A stretch of 44,654 nt of DNA from Thermodesulfovibrionia bacterium (lineage in GTDB: Bacteria; Nitrospirota; Thermodesulfovibrionia; UBA6902). The notes under the pieces are model-generated. The model was not told the DNA's origin and ran no database searches. It saw only the letters and a program-made list of their open reading frames with translations. The translations under genes were made by a program, and so were the position numbers. This document shows, in pieces, positions 35,507-43,766 of the stretch; position 1 is the stretch's first letter; every line of letters starts with the position of its first letter. Location of the stretch: positions 1 to 44,654 of the forward strand of contig CAMYJJ010000001.1 of assembly GCA_947258735.1 (NCBI GenBank), written 5' to 3'.

Positions 35507-36271
35507 TTAGCTGACACAGATATCCTCATATTCTTTGATTTTCGGAATTGTCTTTAAAAAGAGGTTTATGACATTATCAGCGTTCTTCTTCATAACAGCA
35601 ACGATCATCTCCCACGTTACAGGCTCCTCCTCTTCATGCCAGCAGTCATAGTCTGTTGACATGGCAACCGCAGCATAATGGACCTTCTTTTCTCTCGCAA
35701 GACATACCTCCGGGACTGTGCTCATGTTAATGACATCAGCATTCCAGCTTCTGAACATGTGGCTTTCTGCTTTTGTAGAGAATCTCGGGCCTTCGATCGT
35801 TATGACAGTCTTGTCCCTGTGATACGGCAGATTCAGCTCTTGAGCGGATGAAGATAACAGGTCTATCAGGTTCGAACAAAAGGGCTCGGCCATTGCTGTA
35901 TGCACAACTTCGTTTTCGTTAAAGAAGGTGACCTCTCTTTTCCTCGTATGGTCAATGAACTGGCCGGGAAATACAAGATGCCCGGGAGCTAGCTCCTCCC
36001 GCAGAGAACCGACAGCAGTAGATGCCAGGATATGCGTACACCCCTGTTCTTTTAATGCCCATATGTTTGCCCTGTAGTTTACTGCTGACGGATATATGCT
36101 ATGGTCTTTGCCGTGACGTGCGATAATCACCACATCAACCCCTTCAATTGATCCACAAGTCAGCGAAGAAGTAGGAGGGCCATAGGGAGTGTCAACTGCA
36201 ACTTCTTTTGCTTCCTTTAAAATATCCGGGTCGTCCAGACCAGATCCACCGATAATACCAATTTTCACCAT
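35507..36271 (-). CDS. mtnP: S-methyl-5'-thioadenosine phosphorylase
   Basis: MtnP cleaves methylthioadenosine, a by-product of polyamine and radical SAM-type chemistry, with phosphate to adenine and methylthioribose-1-phosphate. The protein is 254 aa. Motifs are IGIIGGSGLDDPD, VIIARHGKDHSIYPS and NYRANIWAL, TAVGSLREELAPGH, and ISMSTVP-like NMSTVPEVCLAREK. It may also accept related purine nucleosides. It is upstream of apt on the same strand. Confidence 0.94.
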   Translation of the reverse strand: MVKIGIIGGSGLDDPDILKEAKEVAVDTPYGPPTSSLTCGSIEGVDVVIIARHGKDHSIYPSAVNYRANIWALKEQGCTHILASTAVGSLREELAPGHLVFPGQFIDHTRKREVTFFNENEVVHTAMAEPFCSNLIDLLSSSAQELNLPYHRDKTVITIEGPRFSTKAESHMFRSWNADVINMSTVPEVCLAREKKVHYAAVAMSTDYDCWHEEEEPVTWEMIVAVMKKNADNVINLFLKTIPKIKEYEDICVS

Positions 36272-36401
36272 AGATTGCTCCTGCTAATTAAATTTTGAGT
36301 GAGAGGCTGTATATGCAACACATAAAGTGATTAAAACATTTTTATTATAAAATACCATGGAGAAATAACACAAAAAAACTATCATAAATCAAAGTGCCTT
36401 C

Positions 36402-39311
36402 TCAGAGATCCACGTATACAATAAAATAAGCCTGGGTCTCACCGCCATCTGTCAGTCCCTGCGCTATACCCATGGCCGGAGTCATTCTCACCTTATACCC
36501 TAGCACGGTATCCATTCTTGCCTCTGCCCCTATGCCCGCTAAAAAATCACTCAGCTCAAAATCCTTTTTACCTCCCCAGGCATTTCCTGTATCTGTAAAG
36601 AGTGCAATATGAAACCGGTCAATAAATACAGGCTTTGAATTCCATCCCCTGAATATATACCGGAGAGGCATCCTGTATTCAAGCGTTGATGTTAAAGCAT
36701 GTTTCCCTTTTTTATAATTTGACGGAAATCCTCTCAACGGATATCTGTTCTGCACATACGGAACACCGCCTATCTGGAATGACTGCTGCGCAGTCTGATC
36801 ACCACCGGAAAAAGCCATTCTCAGGTTTATATAAATCACATGATTGGATGATCGTCCCAGATATTCCTTATAGTCAAAAAGGTATTCTTTATGCTCAGGA
36901 CCATTCACATAGTTTCTGAATAAAACAGAGAGTTCCCTTCCGTCCTCAAAACTTACCGAGAGGGGATATCGTAACGCACCGTTATATGTGAATCCGGCAT
37001 ATATACTGTCTTTTCTGCCTTGGAATAATTTAAATGTATCAACTTTCCTGCCTTTAATATTTGTTAAGTTGCTCACTTTATTTATATTCACCCCTGCTTT
37101 GACTGTATATGATGCTTCCAGATGCCTCATTGGCAAAGGATAACGGACCTCCAGCCCTGCCCCGCTGCTCCTCTCATAATAACCGCTGCCATCTGCAAAG
37201 AGATCTGAATAATACACAGGCTGAGAATAGGCCCTGAATACAAATGAAGGTTTCCACCTGTCATATAGATAATTAAAATCAAAATATGTTCTGCCGCTTA
37301 CTCCATGTCCGGCACGTAACATATACGCATGATATTGCAGCACATCATGTCCTGCAGTAAAGGCCCCCAATACCGTCCCTTCATCATCAGAAGATATATA
37401 TGGCAGCCAGAACCTGGGCCGTAATGTCCCTTTTGGGTCATACTTTTTTATTGAATGCTTTTTAGTGATTACATCTTTACGGACTGACCTTTCATAATCT
37501 CTCGTCACATGTTTATCCCATGATGATTTTATATACGGACCGATGTCTGCGCTCCACCTGGAAGGTGCATAGGGAATTTCAACAATATCAAAACCCTTTG
37601 CGCTGTAACGTGAGAAATATATTTTATTGCCAGACACCTCAGGATGAAACGCTCCGCCCGGGAGATGGGTCACCTGATAGACTATTTTTTCTGATAATGA
37701 ATAGGCATAGAGATTATACACCCCTGTTTTATCAGAGCTGTAAATGATATGGCTGCTGTCAGCTGACCACGCAGGAAATATATTATGATCATGACTTTTC
37801 AGTAATATATCGATACTGTTTGTATCAACATGATACCGCTCTATTGACATCTCACCATTGATATCTATTTTTGAGAACACTAATGACTGTCCATCAGGAG
37901 ACCATCGTGGTGAGGATATGACCTGACCATCATTACCTGTGAGGTATCTGGTCTGACCGTTCTCAAGTGTAAGGACAGCTATATGCTGACGGCCAGTTTC
38001 TGTTTTTACAAATACAATCCTCCTTCCATCAGGTGAGACATCTATCTCTTTTGCCCTTATATTGCTGGTAACCTGTTCTAACGATTCTGTCTCAATATTA
38101 AATGCATACATATCCTGATACATGTCATAACTGTTTTTCCTTGCAGCCTGGGTAAAATAAAGCCTTTTCCCATCCGGGGACCAGGAAATACCATGATCAG
38201 ACGGCATCTTTCTGACCCGGGAGACCTCATCAAAGGTCTGTATGTCATATATAACGATTGTCTCATGATCATTCGGGTCTCTCCTGTTAATCGCCAGATA
38301 CCGTCCCTGTGGTGAAACACGTGGATGTGTCAAGCGTTCGCCCGTAACAGGCAGATCTATCACTTCTGTAAAGGCTTCGAATTTCAACATATTTATCTTT
38401 TGAATCTGCTCTGCCATCAGGTCTTTGACCATTTCCCGGTAAAGATCAATATAGTTCATTCCTGTCAGTTTCTTGGGAGGATGGTTAATGAAAAAAGGAA
38501 GCCTTCCGGAATGAGCTGTATTCAGTTTTCCAGGAAGATCTCTGCCAAATGTTTCTGCAATATATTTTTTCATGAGCATACCGTATATATACGGTGTGCT
38601 ACCTGAAGGCCAGTACGGTACATCGCCATTTAATCGATCTATTGAAGGTATCTTATCTTCCATCACCGCCATCCTGAAGATCATGTCCACAAAAGAACTC
38701 CTGCCTCTTCCGGATAATGTATATTCTGTCTCAGCCCATGTGGCAATACCCTCAGTCCACCAGTCGGGCAAAAATATATTGGGTGGAGCCGTGAGAAGGA
38801 AAAGGATTGAAGATAAAGGATCAAAGCCCGGCATGGTTTTACCAAATAAGCTTCTCACATCCGATGCATATCCCCGAACAGGGTCAAGTGTCAGGATATG
38901 CACATATTCATGAATAAGCACAAGCTCAAGCCAGTCATCTGTTTCACCTATGGTTACGTCAGGAAATGGAGGAGACAGGTGTATATACATCGCATTGTAT
39001 GGCAGGACAGTTGCAAGACCGTTTGCAAAATCAGTGTTATCCAGAAGAACGACCTGTGTTTTGTCTTGCGGGGCCCATTGAAACCTTTCTGTTAATCTCT
39101 TATGGACTCCTTCCAGTATGTCTGCAGCCCTGTATCCATACATCTCAATCCCCTGATGAAAATGAATCGCAAAGTGATCGGTCTCTATAGTAGAAAAATG
39201 AAACGAAGGGTCTATGTTGGCAGCATAACAGGGTAACGGAAATATTATTAAAAGAAAAACCAGCAGCTCTGCAAAAAAAGGAATATACTTTACATATGAG
39301 TCTTTTATCAT
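36402..39311 (-). CDS. Outer-membrane metalloprotease / beta-propeller / Omp85-like barrel fusion
   Basis: A 969-aa exported protein with a signal peptide (residues 1-30, AELLVFLLIIFPLPCYA). The N-terminal third is a peptidase MA-like domain with zinc motif HEYVH (134-138) and a Glu in WWTEGIATWAE (187) as likely third ligand. Residues about 315-610 are TolB/PD40-type propeller blades (SPDGKRLYF, SPDGRRIVF, SPRWSPDGQS, WSADSSHIIYSS). The C-terminal 330 residues resemble an Omp85/D15 surface-antigen barrel (RYPLRGFPSNYKKG, FTDTGNAWGG). The chain ends AYFIVYVDL. It is divergent from the LolA-like gene with 30 bp between starts, so control may be shared. The proposed role is outer-membrane assembly or degradation; this is inference. 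Confidence 0.82.
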   Translation of the reverse strand: MIKDSYVKYIPFFAELLVFLLIIFPLPCYAANIDPSFHFSTIETDHFAIHFHQGIEMYGYRAADILEGVHKRLTERFQWAPQDKTQVVLLDNTDFANGLATVLPYNAMYIHLSPPFPDVTIGETDDWLELVLIHEYVHILTLDPVRGYASDVRSLFGKTMPGFDPLSSILFLLTAPPNIFLPDWWTEGIATWAETEYTLSGRGRSSFVDMIFRMAVMEDKIPSIDRLNGDVPYWPSGSTPYIYGMLMKKYIAETFGRDLPGKLNTAHSGRLPFFINHPPKKLTGMNYIDLYREMVKDLMAEQIQKINMLKFEAFTEVIDLPVTGERLTHPRVSPQGRYLAINRRDPNDHETIVIYDIQTFDEVSRVRKMPSDHGISWSPDGKRLYFTQAARKNSYDMYQDMYAFNIETESLEQVTSNIRAKEIDVSPDGRRIVFVKTETGRQHIAVLTLENGQTRYLTGNDGQVISSPRWSPDGQSLVFSKIDINGEMSIERYHVDTNSIDILLKSHDHNIFPAWSADSSHIIYSSDKTGVYNLYAYSLSEKIVYQVTHLPGGAFHPEVSGNKIYFSRYSAKGFDIVEIPYAPSRWSADIGPYIKSSWDKHVTRDYERSVRKDVITKKHSIKKYDPKGTLRPRFWLPYISSDDEGTVLGAFTAGHDVLQYHAYMLRAGHGVSGRTYFDFNYLYDRWKPSFVFRAYSQPVYYSDLFADGSGYYERSSGAGLEVRYPLPMRHLEASYTVKAGVNINKVSNLTNIKGRKVDTFKLFQGRKDSIYAGFTYNGALRYPLSVSFEDGRELSVLFRNYVNGPEHKEYLFDYKEYLGRSSNHVIYINLRMAFSGGDQTAQQSFQIGGVPYVQNRYPLRGFPSNYKKGKHALTSTLEYRMPLRYIFRGWNSKPVFIDRFHIALFTDTGNAWGGKKDFELSDFLAGIGAEARMDTVLGYKVRMTPAMGIAQGLTDGGETQAYFIVYVDL

Positions 39312-39341
39312 AATATTACGCTGTATGATATATTCATACCT

Positions 39342-40121
39342 ATGGGAACGAACATACTACGATTCATAATAAAAGCTTTCATACTGTTAACACTGGTTAC
39401 AATTGCCCCTGTCCTGCCGGCCCGGGCAGAAAACACTCCAGATGTTAACACTATTGTTGAGAAAATGGACAGGCTGTACAGGAGTGACACCAGCTATGGT
39501 GATGTAGAAATGTTGATCAAAACCGAGCATTGGGAGCGTACCCTCAGAATGGACATCTGGAGCGAGGACCTGGACAGGACATTGATCCATATTAACAGTC
39601 CAAAAAAAGATGCAGGCATAGCCACACTCAGAAAAAAGACCGAAATGTGGAACTATTTTCCAAAGATCAACAAGGTGATAAAAGTCCCTCCATCAATGAT
39701 GATGAGTTCCTGGATGGGATCAGATTTTACCAATGATGACCTTGTCAAGGAAAGCTCCATGATAACTGATTATCATTCCAGGATATTCACACCGGAAGAT
39801 GCCAATCCCGATTATTACTACATTGAATTAATCCCGAAAAAAGATATCCCCATTGTCTGGGCCAGGATCGTTCTGGTTGTTCGTAAACATGACTATATTC
39901 CGGTCGAGGAGTCTTTCTTTGATGAAAAGGGACGAAACATGAGGGTAATGGAGTTCAGTGACATAAAGAACTTCAGCGGACGGGAAATACCCTCAGTCCT
40001 TGTGATGAGGCCGTTGAACAAGCCGGATAAAAAAACTGTTATCAGGTATATAGACCTGAAGTTTAATATAAAACTGAAAGCGGATACGTTTTCACTTCGG
40101 AATTTACAGAAAAAAAGATAA
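39342..40121 (+). CDS. LolA-like outer membrane lipoprotein-sorting protein
   Basis: A 259-aa periplasmic protein with signal peptide (FIIKAFILLTLVTIAPVLPARA). It matches the 'outer membrane lipoprotein-sorting protein' family: EKMDRLYRSDTSYGDVEM at the start, and KKTEMWNYFPKINKVIKVP with SSWMGSDFTNDDLV in the middle. This family has the LolA half-barrel fold that carries lipid-like ligands. It heads a cluster with two FtsX-type permeases, an ATPase and a porin-like protein, suggesting transport across the envelope. The ligand is unknown. It is not housekeeping LolA, which lacks this motif set. Confidence 0.85.
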   Translation: MGTNILRFIIKAFILLTLVTIAPVLPARAENTPDVNTIVEKMDRLYRSDTSYGDVEMLIKTEHWERTLRMDIWSEDLDRTLIHINSPKKDAGIATLRKKTEMWNYFPKINKVIKVPPSMMMSSWMGSDFTNDDLVKESSMITDYHSRIFTPEDANPDYYYIELIPKKDIPIVWARIVLVVRKHDYIPVEESFFDEKGRNMRVMEFSDIKNFSGREIPSVLVMRPLNKPDKKTVIRYIDLKFNIKLKADTFSLRNLQKKR

Positions 40122-40122
40122 A

Positions 40123-40161
40123 GATTACAGGTTATGGGTCATAGGTTATAGGTAATGGGCT
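40123..40161. repeat. Six 7-bp repeats before the first permease gene
   Basis: Degenerate heptads ATTACAG, GTTATGG, GTCATAG, GTTATAG, GTAATGG, GCTAAGG. The last unit merges with the AAGGAG ribosome site of the next gene. Confidence 0.7.
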
Positions 40162-40172
40162 AAGGAGATGTA

Positions 40173-41390
40173 TTGATACTTTTAAAGATTGCCTTCCGAA
40201 ATATCTTCCGTCATAAACGGCGGTCATTTCTCACCGGCATGATGATGGCCGGGGGATGTACCCTGTTCGGTCTTTTCTTCGGTATGGTAGACGGGACGTA
40301 CGGCAACCTCATAGATATGATAACCAGAAACCACACCGGTCATATTCAGTTGCATATGAATGGTTATCTTGATAAGCCTTCCATTTACAAAACTATTCAG
40401 GAACCTGTTGCTGTCGGAAATAGAATCCAGTCCGTGTCCCATGTTCAGTCATGGGCTCCCAGGGTGTATACCCCTGCTCTTGCCTTTGCAGGGAAGAAGA
40501 CAACAGGCGTTCAGGTAATAGGCATTGATCCCATACAAGAGGCAAAAACAACGCGATTTAAGAACAGAATAAGCAGGGGAGAATTTAAATTAAACAGTGA
40601 ACAGGGTGATGTCATCATTACAAACAGCCTAGCAAGGGTCCTTAAAGCAGACCTTGGAGGGGAATTATCTCTTATATCACAGGGCATAGACGGTTCAATA
40701 GCAAACGATATTTTTACCGTAACAGGGATCATCGGAGGTGAAGGAAGTGACCCTGGAGAATCAGTTTGCTATATGCATATAGATAAGGCCAGGGAATTCC
40801 TGTCTATGGGAAACAGTGCACATGAAATAGCTGTTGTGCTTACTGATCATGCAAAAACAGGTCATGTGAAGAAACTCATAGAGAATGAACTTAACGAACC
40901 CGGGATTTCAGTTGAGCCCTGGCAGGTCGTGGAAGCTGCTTTTTACAGGGCAATGCAGGCTGACCTGAAGGGCAACCGTTACTCCATTGGTGTCTTTACC
41001 ATAATCATTGCTGTTGGTGTGCTGAATACCGTGCTGATGGTGTTGCTTGAAAGAACAAGGGAGTTCGGTGTCCTCAGGGCATTAGGGACCAGGCCTTTCC
41101 ATATTTTTCAGCTTATCTTATATGAGACAGCTTTTCTGGCAGTCATTAGCATCATCATCGGCACATTAGCCGGAGTATGTGCAAACTGGTGGTTTCTCGC
41201 TCATGGAATCACGTATCCTACCCCTATTGAATATGGCGGATATATGTTTGAGAAGCTTACGTCAAAAATTACTGCCCGCTCCATGATAAACCCGGCACTG
41301 ATCGTTTTCACCACTGCGGTCGTGGTCAGTATATGGCCCGCTGTCAGGGCGGCACGCGTAATCCCTGTAAAGGCAATGAGGTCAAATTAA
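40173..41390 (+). CDS. ABC transporter permease, FtsX/MacB type (first)
   Basis: A 405-aa inner-membrane permease of the LolC/E-MacB superfamily. One N-terminal helix (FLTGMMMAGGCTLFGLFFGM) is followed by a large periplasmic domain of about 230 residues. Three C-terminal helices follow, with the FtsX motif region (LLERTREFGVLRALGTRPF). The start is TTG, with AAGGAG 5 bp upstream. Homology to the following permease suggests a heterodimer. It is part of a LolA-like / permease / permease / ATPase / porin-like cluster. Confidence 0.92.
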   Translation: MILLKIAFRNIFRHKRRSFLTGMMMAGGCTLFGLFFGMVDGTYGNLIDMITRNHTGHIQLHMNGYLDKPSIYKTIQEPVAVGNRIQSVSHVQSWAPRVYTPALAFAGKKTTGVQVIGIDPIQEAKTTRFKNRISRGEFKLNSEQGDVIITNSLARVLKADLGGELSLISQGIDGSIANDIFTVTGIIGGEGSDPGESVCYMHIDKAREFLSMGNSAHEIAVVLTDHAKTGHVKKLIENELNEPGISVEPWQVVEAAFYRAMQADLKGNRYSIGVFTIIIAVGVLNTVLMVLLERTREFGVLRALGTRPFHIFQLILYETAFLAVISIIIGTLAGVCANWWFLAHGITYPTPIEYGGYMFEKLTSKITARSMINPALIVFTTAVVVSIWPAVRAARVIPVKAMRSN

Positions 41391-41410
41391 TAATAAATTA
41401 ATTCCAATAA

Positions 41411-41496
41411 AGATCCCCTCTTTGGCAAAGAGGGGTAAGGGGAGATTTTATAATAAAAATATCCTTCCCTGCACCTCCATTTGCCAAATGGGGAAA
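41411..41496. repeat. Double-hairpin repeat between the two permease genes
   Basis: CCCCTCTTT-GGC-AAAGAGGGG (41415-41435) is a perfect 9-bp stem. A second hairpin, CCATTT-GCC-AAATGG, lies at 41477-41491. It resembles the 'TTTGCCAAAGGGGG' palindromic elements of environmental bacteria and may attenuate transcription. Confidence 0.75.
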
Positions 41497-41511
41497 TAGA
41501 AGGAATAAAGT

Positions 41512-42738
41512 ATGACACTGCTGTTAAAACTGGCATGGAGAAATATTCTGAGAAACAGGCGAAGAGCGCTCCTCTCAGGATTTGCTGTCGGTATTACCCT
41601 CGCCTCTCTCATGCTTATAGACGCACTCTATTTAGGAATGATAGACAGCATGATCAGGACAGCTACTGACACGTTTATCGGACAGGCACAGATACACGCG
41701 GAGGGATTCCGGGACACATTTGAAGTAGAAAATACGATTAAGGATTCAGACACCGTCATCATGTCACTCCAGACCGAAAGGCTCCTGTCTGATTTTTCTC
41801 TGCGTAGCGTGTCATACGGCATGTTAAGCTCAGCAGCAGGGGTTAATTCCATAATGCTCTACGGTATAGACCCTGAACGCGAAAAGAATATCTCCATGAT
41901 TGATGAGGCCATGAAAAACGGGCAATACCTGAGCAATGAGAATGAACAGCAGATACTGATCGGTGCAAAGGCAGCGGAAACACTGGAGGTAGAGCTCGGA
42001 GACAGGATTATTCTCACCGTTGCACAGGCAGAGACAGGTGAGCTTTCACAGGACATGTTCAGGCTGAGCGGTATATTTCAGATGGGTATCAGGGAAATTG
42101 ACAGCGGCATCGCCTTTATACATTTAAAAAAAGCACAGCAATTGCTTGCCATTGGCAGCAATGCTCATGAAATCGCCATTACATTTCATGATATCAACAA
42201 TGCAGGTGATCCCTCCCTTGCATTCTGGAAGAAATACTCCGTCAAGGGAAACAGGGCCATGGGATGGAGAGACCTCATCCCGCAACTTGACAGCATTATT
42301 GATATGACAAAGATCTCAACTATCATTACATCGTCGCTTGTATTCTGCATCGTGGTGGTCATAATTATGCATGCCCTGTTTATGTCCCTGTATGAAAGGA
42401 TGTTTGAGTTCGGTGTCCTGCGGGCAATAGGCACACGACCGCTGAATATGGCACTCATTATTTTTTTTGAAGCAGCTTCGCTGTCATTGATAAGTATTAT
42501 ACTTGGTACTCTTCTGGGAGTGACGGTTATCAGTTTATTTGCCTATTTTGGAATAGATTATAAAGGGATAGAGTTCGCCGGTGTAACAATTACAGAGCTC
42601 CTGTATCCGGAACTTGGTCTGAAACAGTTCACGTTATATCCGCTCCTGATATTTATTTTTTCATTGACTGCTGCCATATACCCTGCTGTATTTGCAGCCA
42701 GAATGACACCGGCAAGGGCAATGCAGAGAAGCCTTTAA
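41512..42738 (+). CDS. ABC transporter permease, FtsX/MacB type (second)
   Basis: A 408-aa relative of the preceding permease. An N-terminal helix (LSGFAVGITLASLMLIDALY) precedes a periplasmic core, and three C-terminal helices follow with LYERMFEFGVLRAIGTRPLN. The AAGGA ribosome site is 7 bp before the ATG. The two permeases probably pair in the inner membrane as LolC/LolE do. It is followed by a 230-bp spacer with 7-bp repeats before the ATPase gene. Confidence 0.92.
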   Translation: MTLLLKLAWRNILRNRRRALLSGFAVGITLASLMLIDALYLGMIDSMIRTATDTFIGQAQIHAEGFRDTFEVENTIKDSDTVIMSLQTERLLSDFSLRSVSYGMLSSAAGVNSIMLYGIDPEREKNISMIDEAMKNGQYLSNENEQQILIGAKAAETLEVELGDRIILTVAQAETGELSQDMFRLSGIFQMGIREIDSGIAFIHLKKAQQLLAIGSNAHEIAITFHDINNAGDPSLAFWKKYSVKGNRAMGWRDLIPQLDSIIDMTKISTIITSSLVFCIVVVIIMHALFMSLYERMFEFGVLRAIGTRPLNMALIIFFEAASLSLISIILGTLLGVTVISLFAYFGIDYKGIEFAGVTITELLYPELGLKQFTLYPLLIFIFSLTAAIYPAVFAARMTPARAMQRSL

Positions 42739-42803
42739 GTAAATTATGTATGTTATTAATCATTCATTATCTTAAGAAATATGTAAATGTTTTAAAGGTA
42801 ATC

Positions 42804-42859
42804 GGTCATGGTGAATGTTATATGTTATTAATTACACGTTATTAGTTATACGATAATTG
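42804..42859. repeat. Eight degenerate 7-bp repeats before the ABC ATPase
   Basis: Heptads GGTCATG, GTGAATG, TTATATG, TTATTAA, TTACACG, TTATTAG, TTATACG, ATAATTG run in register. They lie in the spacer between the second permease and the ATPase. Confidence 0.65.
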
Positions 42860-42969
42860 TTAAATAAATAATACCTGGCATTTCTTTTCAAAACGAATAG
42901 CAAATACCAAGTAACAAATAACATTGCAACATATTAACCATGGATAATAAGCATGAGAAAGGAACGCAT

Positions 42970-43766
42970 ATGCCTGATACTGTTATGGAGATAGAAAATG
43001 TATCAAAAACATATGGAACAGACGGTCAGATGGTCTATGCTTTGAGGGATTTGTCTCTGGCAATAAAAAAAGGAGAGTTCACCGCTATTGCCGGACCGTC
43101 CGGATCGGGCAAGACAACCCTTCTTAATATTATCAGCGGCCTTGATACTCCTACATCCGGAACCGTAACACTATCAGGAAAACTGATCAGTAAAATGAAA
43201 GGTAGCGAACTGTCTGACTTCAGGCGGGACAAAATAGGTTTCATCTTTCAGTCCTACAACCTTATCCCGGTTCTTTCGGTAAAAGAAAATATTGAGTACA
43301 TCATGCTGCTCCAGGGGGTGAGCGACACGGAAAGACGCTCCCGTGTCGCGAACATATTACATGAGGTTGGACTTAAAGGCATGGAGACAAGACGGCCCGG
43401 ACAACTCTCAGGAGGTCAGCAGCAACGGGTCGCGATCGCCAGAGCCCTGGCGAACGATCCACCGGTGTTACTGATGGACGAACCGACCGGCAACCTTGAT
43501 TCTGCCGCCGAGGCGGAGGTGAGCAGCAGCGTGTTGCCATAGCACGGGCCATGGTTTCAATACCTGATATAATCCTTGCTGACGAGCCTACAGCCAACCT
43601 TGACTCTGCAACTGCTTCCTCTCTTTTAGACATGATGCACGGGCTGAATGAAACAAGCGGCATCACCTTTGTATTTTCTACCCATGACAGCATGATCATG
43701 GACAAGGCCAGACGGCTTGTGCTGCTTAAAGACGGCTCAATAGACAAAGACGAGACGAGACAGTAA
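42970..43766 (+). pseudogene. ABC transporter ATPase, LolD/MacB type, broken by a 104-bp insertion
   Basis: Start at the ATG at 42970 (MPDTVMEIENVSKTYG), with AAAGGA upstream; a longer start at 42940 is possible. Walker A (GPSGSGKTT), Q-loop (GFIFQSYNLIPVL) and the signature LSGGQQQRVAIARAL are in frame 1. That copy continues through LLMDEPTGNLDSA and then stops at 43542. A second frame holds GGEQQRVAIARAM, IILADEPTANLDSA and the H-loop (FVFSTHDS), and ends at 43766. Thus the signature-to-Walker B segment appears twice. Deleting 104 bp (43411-43514) restores one frame of 230 codons, the normal length for this family. The inserted copy is far more GC-rich than its flanks. It may be a real mutation, recombination or an assembly error. 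Confidence 0.85.
43411..43514 (+). other. 104-bp GC-rich insertion within the ABC ATPase
   Basis: The direct repeats GGAGGTCAGCAGCAACG (43411) and GGAGGTGAGCAGCAGCG (43515) mark both junctions. The segment encodes a foreign-looking LSGG-to-D-loop piece (ALANDPPVLLMDEPTGNLDS) distinct from the native copy (AMVSIPDIILADEPTANLDS). GC content is about 60 percent or more, against roughly 45 in the flanks. Confidence 0.8.

Noticed and set aside
42870..42892. Second sigma-54 promoter (TGGCATTTCTTTTCA)
   Set aside because: The -12 GC is missing at the required spacing.
42940..43766. Programmed frameshift in the ABC ATPase
   Set aside because: The two frames overlap in content, each with its own signature and Walker B segment, which points to an inserted copy instead of a slippage site.
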